Shown here: positions 33,272 to 44,165 of the stretch, piece by piece
How positions within the stretch are numbered: position 1 is the first letter of the stretch
How the letters are laid out: each line of letters begins with the position of its first letter
DNA from: Paraspadella gotoi
Taxonomy: Eukaryota > Chaetognatha
NCBI GenBank assembly: GCA_051294375.1
Contig: CM119264.1
Coordinates: 11,259,832 to 11,323,831 of the forward strand
DNA: 64,000 bases
Reading direction: 5' to 3'
Made by a program: the position numbers and the translations under genes
Notes under the pieces: model-generated
The model's input: only the letters and a program-made list of their open reading frames with translations
Database searches by the model: none
Told to the model about the DNA's origin: nothing

Positions 33272-36200
33272 CGATGATGCGGAGTGGCAGAGGGGGTTGT
33301 CGAGGTCTTCGGGGTGAAGTCGGTTGTGGGAGAGTTCGATCGATTTGCCGGTAGGTGGCGGTGGAGATGAGAGAATCCTTAGTACTCTGGAAAAGCTCCG
33401 ACGATTTCGTTGAGATCAAGATGAAGGACCACGTTGCATTGCAATTGCTTCAATTATCAGTTTGCGAGCGTTGGACTAACAGTATTTTTTTCCATTTCTT
33501 TGAGTTCTAGTAATTTTCTTTAGTTTATTTAGTAAGTTTATTTTATTTGGTCAATATTGTGGATAAAATTACTATTATTGTTTTCAGTAGAGGATTCTCG
33601 GTTCTCCGACAGGAGAACATTTTTTTAACAACCGCAATATACCAAGGATATGATATAGAAATGACTACAACCACTTTATAATAACCAATATGAAACTGGA
33701 TATATATTCATTTAAAAATGAAAAAAATTTACCTAAAGAGTCTTCATTTTATTTTAACTTAGATCTTTTAACATAAAAAAAACAAAAGGTCAGAGGGTAG
33801 TTAAGATTAAAACAAATAAAAACAAGTTTAACAATAGAATTAACAACGCCGCCCACTTAGCACCTTCGTCGCCAGACTGGCTCGAATTATATTTTTTTTT
33901 TCTGGACCAAAGAAAAATGGCGGTTAATGCGTGCGTATAATGATGAGAAAATGGGTCCTTCATGGCTAATGAATGTTAATGGATACGAACTCAATATCGC
34001 AATCTCTCTCTCCCCCCTTCTCTTTCTCTATCGCTCGTTATTTCTCTCCCTCCCTTTTTTCTCCCTCTTGCCTCTTCTTTTATGGTCGGAGATTTTCGGA
34101 TAGAAAGGAGGCAGAGACCCCGACGATTCTTTTTTCGAACTTGATACCAGGTGGCCTTTTTATTCATCCATCTGGCGACAGGTTTTTTTTTTTCGGTGCC
34201 TGCCTCAATAATAATGTGTTTTCTCATCGAAATCGTACAATCGTTGATTTATCTTTTTAATTATGACATCGATTACATTATTAATATGAGATCATTACTA
34301 AACAAATAAAAATAAATAAATAAAAACAAGTTTTCTATAAGAAGTTAAAACGCCAATGCAAAAAAGGGAGGAAAGAGAATGGGAGAAAAATATATAAATA
34401 ATTTGGATTAGAAAGGAAGAAAGAGCACGTTTCTAAGAAAAAAAAAACATTCCAAATAGCAATATAAGTTAAAACTCACTTAATTTAATGATAAGAGCAA
34501 GAATAAAATAGAAAGTTAGTTTGAAGACGAGAGCGAAAAGGAAAGATTTGGGATTAAGCGGAAAAGAGTCTCTTTAATGGTTACGTTTTACGGGAAGACG
34601 TTTCCCCATTTTCTCCCAAATTCTTTTTTATGCCACAAAAAAAAATCCATTCGCTTTAAACTCTGCGCGGGTTAAACTATTTTTTTCACTTTCCAACCGA
34701 ACTTTTCACTGACAAAAGACGAAACGGAGGTGTTAAAGTCGTTTCCGTCGTCGTCCTCGTCGTCGTTGCCGTCGTCATTCTCTTCCTCTTCATCGAGAGA
34801 GACGTTCTTATTTTAGAAATAAAAAAAAAGGTTTGATGACCCCTCTTCACCCCAAACAATGAGGAAAAGACTCTGCTTTCTATCCGACAAAGAGCAAAAC
34901 GCGCCAAAGAAATGCAATAATTGCCATCTTCATTTTCATTTTCTCTAATTGAATTCTTTAGATTTTAATTGTGGAAATGAATTGGGAGAGAATAAAGTTA
35001 AAATTAAAGAAGATGAAGAATAAACCAGAGGCTGCGCAAATACATGTAAATCGCTTTCAATGGCTTAAACTGAACTGCTACTATCGCACAAATAATCCCA
35101 CCCACCAATACATTAAACAAAGTCGCAATCTTTTAGCGGGCAAATGCACCATCCTGATCTTGCGTTCGGGGATCAATCCGGGCGGCTTCTAGATAGTTCT
35201 AGTGGTTGAAGGCGATCAACAATGATCCGAAGCTCTTAACGCACTGCGCATCACATTTTAAAAAGAATAATTGTTAAAGAAGCTGTTTAATAGTTATATG
35301 TACATTGTACACGGAGCTACTAAGTACCTTCGAGAGGCGCATTCACGCGACGAAAACTGTCCGACCGCCCGCCCGCCCGGCCCCGCCCGCCCGCCCGCGC
35401 CCGGCGACCGACCGACCTGTTCCTCACTTCGACATCCGTTCCCGCCTCCAAAGCAGTCGGATTCGCCTCGAGAGACGTATTAAGAAAGGGCCAGGTTCTC
35501 CCTAATTGAAAATTTTTTTTTTTTTTTTTCTAAAAATAAAATTCAAACAATTAAGGATCATTGCGGACATTGCAAATTGGAAAAGTATTAATTGAAAAAG
35601 AGCCTCTTTTTTCGGATTTCGGAAGCGCAAATGATTTCCGACGAGGGGCGAGGCCGCGGAGACGAATTAGGGGGCAGGTCGCTCCTTCTCGCGCCGACCA
35701 AGCCTTTCGTTTCACGTCGGCGTCGTCGTCGTCGTCGTGTTCGTTTTCGAGGTCGTCGTCGTGATCGTCTTCGATGTCGTCGTCATCCACGAAGCCGATT
35801 CGACGGGAAGAAAAGTGAGGAAAAAGAAAACGAAGATCGATAATGACGAAGACGAGAACAAAAGTGACGATAAATGCGACAGTAAGGATGACGACGATCA
35901 TGATCGTGAGGATTATTATTTAAAGACGAGAGCGATAAAATAGCGAAGACGTTGAAGATAGAAATAAAAATGACGACGCAATCGCCGATGATGATTAGAA
36001 GGACAAAGTCTGGCTGGTAGAAAGGGAACAACGGTGAAAAGGAGGAAAGGAGAAGAGGGCAGAACCAAAAAAAAAAAAAAAAAGAAAAGCAGCAGAATGA
36101 CCCTTTGGCCATTGTGCAAAGATGCCATCAATGATGGAAGGAATATCGGCCGAGATATATAAAAAGCCATTTCCATTCCCATTCGCGATATCTTATTTTT

Positions 36201-39200
36201 TACTCTTTTTTTCCAACTTCCTTTTATTTAAGCTTTTCATTTAACTCGATTTAAATATTATTTTATACATTTTAAAGTACGAATTAATCGCAATAAGAAA
36301 GTTTACTCTTAAGATAATTGAGATTTCGGGTTACAAGGAATTTAATTCATTTAGAATTAGATGTGAAGCCAAAAAATTAAGTTGGTTATCTAACTCACTG
36401 TATTATCTACTTAGACTTTGAAAACCATAAAAAGAGTTTTTTATAATTGATAATAACATATAGTCACCAAAAACTAGTGTTTCATTCTAGGCTAAAATCT
36501 GTCACCGAAAATAAATTTTCATAATAACAATAGATATCCAAAATCCCCATTAATCTTCGATATTTTTGAACAGTTACTCTTTCCCAAATTTCAAAGTACA
36601 ACCCCCGCGTCTTTGGCCAAACCGTAAAACACGGATGTTTCGTCTTCGATCAGAATGCTGGGATCTTCGAATTCGATCACTTCTCCCTGATGCATCACGA
36701 TCACTTTATCATAATCGAGGATGGTGTTTATGCGGTGGGCAATTGTCAACACCGTCGCGCCGCCAAACTCTTTCGCGATCGTCTTCTGGATTAATTCGTC
36801 CGTCCTCACATCGACGGCGGCTGTGGCTTCGTCAAGAACGAGGATCTCAGAATCCCTCAGGAGCGCCCGCGCGAGACAGACGAGTTGACGCTGCCCAACG
36901 GAGAGGTTCTCGCCCGACTCTGCGCATTGGTGACTGAGACCTTCGGGCAGGCTGGAGATAAAGTCTTTCAGATGCGATAGGGTCAATACTCTCCAAAGTT
37001 CTTCGTCTGCATGGAGATTAAAGGGGTCGAGGTTCATCCTTAACGACCCGGAAAATATTATTGGATCCTGGGGAATGATGGAGATTTTCGAACGGAGATC
37101 GTGCAGGCCTAAATTTTGGGTGTCCTCTCCATCGATCACAATGCTGCCCGATGCCGCTTCAAGGATACGAAATAAAGCCAGAGTGAGGCTAGACTTTCCA
37201 GCACCAGTTCTTCCCACGACACCGATGCGTTGTCCACCAGTGATGCGAAGGTTGATGTTTTTCAATACCAATTCCAAATTTTCTCTATATTTAACATTGT
37301 AGTTTTTGAAGAGTATGTCGCCTTGATCTGGCCAGATGTTTTTCAGGGAATCAGAGCGATCATTTCTCCAGGGAGCTTCGACGGGTAGGGTCGAGTATTC
37401 TCGCACCCTTTCAACGGCAACAAATTCGTTTTCCATTTCCGAAGACTTACGAACAACGTGTGTCATAATGTGCACGAAAGTTACGGCGTAGGCTATTGTA
37501 AGCCCGGCATCACTGACCGTTGTTGACGTGTCTAAAATTGTAGAGAGTGTGCTAAAGAGAATTATGGGCGAAGCGAGTTGTTCAATTACAAACGTCATCC
37601 ACTCATCCACTGTCCACATGAGGAAAGCCGATTTGAGATTTTCTTTCACGCGTCGACGAATCTCTTCTTTGAAATGGTTCTGCTTGCCAAAGGCTCTGAT
37701 AACCACGAGTCCTTGCAACGTTTCAGCAAACAGCGAAAAAATCGGAGACCTCGTGATTGACTCAATTCGACGAAGTTGACGAGTTGAAGAAATGGAGAAT
37801 CGCTGGACAATGAAGAATAACCCAAGGAAGAAGGGAGCTGGGACCAGGAACCAGGGCTTCACTATGGCAATGACGATCGGAGTTCCGATCAAGAAAATGA
37901 CAGTGTTGTAAAAGAGGAAGAGAATTTCGGGAATTTTAACATCGATACCATCCATGTCGACTGAGAATCGATTCATGATTCTACCCAAAGGGGTAATGTC
38001 AAAAAAAGTCAAGGGGCAAGACAGCACACGCTTCACCAAATATTCGTGAAGGCGACGAGAAGCCCCGATGGAACTGTATATGTGAAATCTTATAGCGATG
38101 AATATTAAAACTGATGCTCCGAGTCCCACGCCGACGTAGATGCTTAGATTATGAGAATTCACTACAGTTAAAACAGTTGAATTTTTTCGATTTTGAATCT
38201 CATCAGTCCACTTGGAGAGCTGAAAGTTTGAGGTCATCTCCAGGACTCGTGCCACGATGAAAGAGAGAAACATCATTATGGTAACAAACTTTCCCGAGGA
38301 TGCCAAATAGGCAATGAACATTTGAAAACTCACGAAGCCGTGCTGCCTTTCCTCATCTTGAATTAGTTTCCCATCCCCCTCAGTAGTTTTTTCTTCGAGG
38401 CTTGGCTGATTTGACTGATTAATATCCAATTGATCTTTTGCTGTATATTTTTTTTCATTTAGTTGATTTCGAAAATTTTTTACATATTGAGAAAAATATC
38501 CGTTACCACCGATTAGATCTGCATACTTTCCTTTTTCTAATATTCGTCCATCTTCAAGGAATAAGATATTATCCATTGCAGGGAGGTAGTTTAGCACATT
38601 AGTGACAATGATTCTGCTCTTTGTTCCCAGTAGTCCTTCAAAAGATAGAACTTTGTCATAAATGTGTTTTCCAACATGCGCATCTACGGCGGAAAGTGGG
38701 TCGTCCAAGAGATAAAGATCTGCATCAGCATATATAGCTCTCGCAAGGGAAACCCTAAGTTTTTGTCCTCCAGAGAGATTGATGCCCCTGTCGCCAATCT
38801 CTGTGTCATCACTAGCAGGTAAAGTTTTCAGATCAAGTTGCAGGGCGCAAGCCGTGATGACCGAATGATACTTTTTAGCGTCCAATGGCTTTCCAAACAA
38901 TATGTTATCTTTGATTGTTCCATTTTGTATCCAAGGTTGTTGAGAAACGTATGACACCTTTTTTAAGATTCTTACAATACCCTGTACTCTGTGGATTTCC
39001 CCCAAAATGGCTTTGAGTAAAGCAGATTTTCCTGATCCAACTCTTCCGACTATAGCAATCATTTGACCGTTTTTTACTTTAAAATTTAAGCTTTTAAGGA
39101 ATGGCTCATCATTTTTATTCCATGCAAAAGATGCATCTGTGACGTTTACGGCGATGTCTTTGGCATGTTGATGGATTGCTGAATCAAACTGAAATTCCTC

Positions 39201-42200
39201 ACTCACTAAAAATGCGTCAATGCGTTTTCCTGACACAAACATATGAATACTGCTTATGAGACTCATTGGTAATACCCACAATGGTACTCTTATGTTGTGA
39301 AGGACAGAAAGGGTTACAAATGCTCTTTTCGCTGTCAGAATACGGTCATCCAACAGAACAAACACTGAAAACAAGACTATGATTAAAAAAATTGGAGTAG
39401 CTACAATAAAAAATTTTATAAAACCATGCCACAAAAGTTGCACCCGATACATTTTGACTTCACTATCCCGAATTTGATTGATTTGATCAATGAAAGAACC
39501 TTCCCAAGCGTAAAACTTGAGAATTTTGATGCTGTTAAGGACTTCACTAATTTTTTTTACTCTTTCATCCTTGAATTCCATGTGCTTCTCCTGCAATGTT
39601 TTGGTTTTGTTGCCAATGAGAATGCAGATGGGAAGAAAAACCACAAAGACAGCAAGACCAGCAAAAACCGAAACCCCAACCTGAGAATAAATGATCCAAG
39701 TGCCGAGTAAAATGTGAAGGGGAGTGAAAATCCCAATTATAAAGAGTTCTAGACCATCAAAAAACTTTCTTGCGTCAACGCTCATGAGATTAACGATTTC
39801 TCCAACTGGCTTTGCCTGAGATGCGGCCGAGGTTAAGCGAAGGCTTTTGTCAAATATGGCTATGGTGAGAATGCTTTGAACCTTTAGACTTAAAATGCGA
39901 TTCAATAACCAAAATTGATTAATGCAGTAGGGCAGGGTGAAAGCGAGAACAAAGATGAGAGCGACGTAGAAAGCACCTTTCCAGTACCATTCACTTTCCC
40001 TCTCTTTGCTGTCAAAACCCTCTGTAGGTCTGATTGACAAGTGGTTCAACAACCAGCCAAGGATGAGTGGTTTTCCAAGTTCGTTAAGTATAAAAATGAT
40101 TCTTAAAAAGCTAAGAAAAAAAAGAGTTTGAATATGGCGCCAGAGCAAAATTCTATTCACTGAGGAAATATTTTTACAATTATCAAATTTAACCTCTGAA
40201 TCATTTTTTTTATTATCTCCTGCTGCAGAGGGATCTTTATGAGAGTTTTTGAAATATTCTTCATAGAATTTAGTCATAATCTGCTCTATCTGCAACTCCT
40301 TTGGCAATTCCTCTAAATCTTGATTATCCAGAGGCTTCTTGAAGCCTCTCCACAAAAGCGGTGTCAGCCAAAAGAAGGTTAGCCTGGACAACGCGCTGGC
40401 CGAATCAAAAGACGATCCGGTAAGATTCCAGCTTTGGCACAAATTTACAGACAAAGAAACGAAGGACATTATTGTCATCAAGGAGACCGTCACGAGGATT
40501 TTCTTCTCCAGAACCTCTTCGAGAAAAGGAACGCTTCCAAGATTGGCCCGCGCGTAGTGCTGCAGCCGGAGAAGTTGACCGAGAAAGTGTAGAAGCCAGA
40601 AAGAGAGGACAACTGCGGATGCGGAGCTGGAGTATCTGGAGAGTCTCGTCAAGACGGCGACTATGATCAGAGAGACGACGAGCATAGAGCGATTAACGAG
40701 TGGCGCCGCAGATGCGTAGAAGATGGATGAAGCTGTTGATGACGCCGATGATGAAGCTCCTTCGACGACGAGCGCCAACTCGGCCAACGTTATCGCCGTC
40801 GCTAGGCCGATAACCATCTGCTTGAGCCAGTAATGACATCGCGAGTTGCCGTCTTGCTTCATTGAATATTTCGAGATTTTCGCAATGAGTTTTTTAAGAA
40901 ATAAGGGGAGGGCGAAAAGGAGAAATATGGAGGGAACCCAGGTGGGGATCGTGTCCAAGAAGCAGAGGGTCAAGTCAGGGCTGGAAGTGTACCACGAAAC
41001 ACGCTGATCCCAGAAGGGAGAGGCTCCGCAAAAATCCCCAAAGTAGATCGTCGCGTTTTCCAGGGAGGCCATCGTTTTAATTATTTTTTAAAAAGATGTT
41101 TAGTTTACTATATTTACAGGTTTAGTTTCGCATAAGTAACTTATTGATTGTGTTATTTTAATATTTTAAAATATCGTTAAAAACTTTTTCGTATCTTCCG
41201 AGGGTAAAATCGTTTTATGTGTGAAAGTAATTTTAAAAGATCCTGTTTGTTACCCAATCATTTTTAAACGCGAATTCAGAATGAAAAAAGTGGTCAGGTA
41301 AGTTTTTCTCATATTGATTCTGCAACCCTATTTAAAATTACACTGAAAAAGTTGGACTTTCGAAGCTGTAACAACAACAGATAGAAAAGAATTTCAGAAA
41401 GCACGCGATATAAAACCCTCCGAAAAGGGTTTCTGCTATGAGCAATTGAGCAATTGAGCATAACAGGACTTAATCAGAAACAATGACATCTGAATCTTAT
41501 TTTCGATTGAAAGCCAGTATGCGAGCGAAAGTGTATGTCAGCTTGCGTGTCTGTGTGTCTGAGAGACAATAAAACAGGGAAAGAATCAGACCGAGATTGT
41601 CATTGTTTCTGATTAAGTCCTGTTATGCTCAATTGCTCAATTGTAATTTTTACATTCGTTATGCTTACAAATGTCTGTAATTTCTCGGCGAGAAATTACA
41701 GACATTTGTAAACATAACGAAAGTAAAAATTACAAATGGTGTGGTCTTTTTGTACAATTTAAACATTCTTTGAAATATTTTCCACTTCATTGATAGGGAA
41801 GCCAGGTACTCTGGGAGTGAATAAACGAGACTGTGACTGTGTGAGAGAGTCTTGATTGAAAGCTTGCAGGGACCTGCTATGTCATTAACTTGTAAGAGTT
41901 AAACCACCCAAGCATGTCCAAAGTCATAGGTAAGATAGCTTATTTATTAAAAGAATGGATAATTTTTATATTGGTTGTACCAATTTCATATTATAGTATT
42001 TGCCATCGTCTTCATCAAATTCATTATATAGAATAGTAATCATGTAACAAGGCCAGAGTTAAGGTCCTGTCCGTCTGAAGTGGGAAGCCCTCTCTATTGA
42101 GGAAGGTTCTGGGTCGAAGTTTTTGGCGTCGTCTTCGTCGTCGTCGTCGTCGTCGTTCTCGTCGTTGTCGTCGATGAAAAAGAAATTCGAAGTCGAGAAA

Positions 42201-42295
42201 AAGTCGGCGGCTGAAATCCTTTAAGAGAAAACAAGACTCTCAAACCATTTGCCCGATGGCTCTCCAAGAACGTTAAGTAGATAGGAAGGGAAGAG

Positions 42296-42341
<46 letters not shown>

Positions 42342-44090
42342 TAAAGGAGAGATTCGACCAAGAGAGAGAGAGAGAGATATATAAGGAATTAGGATCGCGT
42401 TAAAAATAATTTTGGAAGGGAAACTCTGAATCTCGAGAGGAGAGATGATTGAGAGGAGGTAAAATATCGATAGAAGCTAAGAGTGACCCAAGAAAATTGG
42501 AAAAAAAAAAGTTCGTGACGCCACGAAGGAAATCAGTGGCAAACGTCCGAATGTCGAAATGATGGCATCACGAGGCCGTTTCCAAAGTGAGAATGGCGAA
42601 AAAGAAAATAGTGGCAGATATATAGAAACGCGGAATCGCTCGTCCGAAGAGTTTAAAAAAATTGTCGGCGTAAAAGATGAGTTTTCACGCATAAGTGAGT
42701 AAACAAGAAGGCTGTGAAAGTGAGTTAGGGACGACCGAGATTTCAAGTCTGCAAATAGTCGCTTACTCGTTGCCCAAAAACTTTTCGGTTCGCCAGAGAT
42801 TTCTCTCCTTCTTCACTGCGCGAGACGGTTGCGTTTGTAAAGAGGTTTATCTTTTCCCAAAATACGCGTCACACTCGATGTGACTTTTACGACAAGCTTA
42901 AGCCCGGTTTATTTTTATTTATATATTTATTATTTTTTATCTAAGCGATTTTTTTTTCGGTAGCGTTGTTGATGAGTAACGAGTTTTTTTTTTTTTTTAA
43001 ATACGCGAAGGAAGATGTTTACGAAACGTAATTCATATCAATCGTAAAAAGAAAAAAAAAATGTTTTCAGTTTCTCGTCCGTAAACCATTTTTTAAGCCA
43101 AAACTCGTGATTCCCGGGCGAAAACACGTTCGCCGCCCAAAACATGCGCCCCCCTTCTCCTATCGCGCATCACAGAGATCTCTACGAGTCGGCATCTCAA
43201 TACTCGATCCCTCTCCCCAGTCCCCACTTTCCCCTTTTCGATTCCTCTCACCTCTTGTCCCTGCGAAGACTAGAAAATGTCCACAGCGCCATCTCTCCGA
43301 GAAACACCAAGGCTAGCGGCGACGCTAGGCTCAGTATGTACAGCAGCTCGTAGGGGAGATCTGGAATGGAAAAGCGAGCGGTTCACTAAAAAAGACAAAA
43401 AATGACAATAATAGATCCAACAATTTATAAATAGGTTGTAAAACTACTGAATTTTATGATTTCAGATGACTCTGATCATTTGAAATTGTATTACGTAAAA
43501 AAACTATCGCCATATAGTTTAAGTATCGTGTCTGCCTACTTATACGGTATCTAATACGACAGTTCTTTCACCGAAGCGCATTAAAGCCGGTTCAGAAAAA
43601 AAATATCTGTTTTTTTGGATGGGTTCGTCTAAACTGTGCCCCGGGAGGCGATTAAGTGCATCTGAGCTGCGACGCAAAATTTTGCGGAAAAAAATAGAAA
43701 TTTGCTCGAACTGCAACATCAGATAGAAAAATATAAATTTGCTCAAACTGCAACATCAGATAGAAAAATAGAAATTTGCTCGAACAGCAACATCAGATCG
43801 GCCCCGAAATTAAAACACGGTCTAATGACGGATACTGTGTTATTCAATTACCGAGACTTATAACGTCACAAATTAAACTATTTTAATGATTTCAAGAATA
43901 ACGCCACCTAATTTTTTTCCCGTTAATTAAAGAAATTAAAATAAATTGTATACATGTATAAGCAGGAATAAGAGGTCAAGATTGTGAAACAAACGTAAAA
44001 TATGCGTCACCTGGAACGAGGACGTCTGAACGGGGAGAATAGGGGTAACTGAGATCCGGGTCTTTGCAGTTGAAGTGGAATTCTCTGCAT

Positions 44091-44124
<34 letters not shown>

Positions 44125-44126
44125 AG

Positions 44127-44165
<39 letters not shown>

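Larger units (their letters stand above)
29230..36590. other. PLPPR 14-kb intron, part 3' of the ABC gene
   Basis: No gene supported. Contents: GC-rich patch at 29700-29900, SINE-like fragment at 30340-30420, (GAAA)n at 30605-30694, GGCGGGC repeats at 31447-31482, GA run at 32089-32159, GAC-rich sequence at 32400-32490, TTTCC repeats at 32715-32770, GA run at 33204-33266, tRNA-like fragment at about 35130-35190. Frames such as 35551-35901 follow trinucleotide repeats. Confidence 0.55.
41073..43251. other. PLPPR intron, part 5' of the ABC gene
   Basis: It would hold the ABC gene promoter. Contents: two adjacent inverted repeats, a dispersed short repeat at 41933-41990, a GTC run at about 42125-42150, (GA)n at 42301-42338. 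No coding exon supported. Confidence 0.5.
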
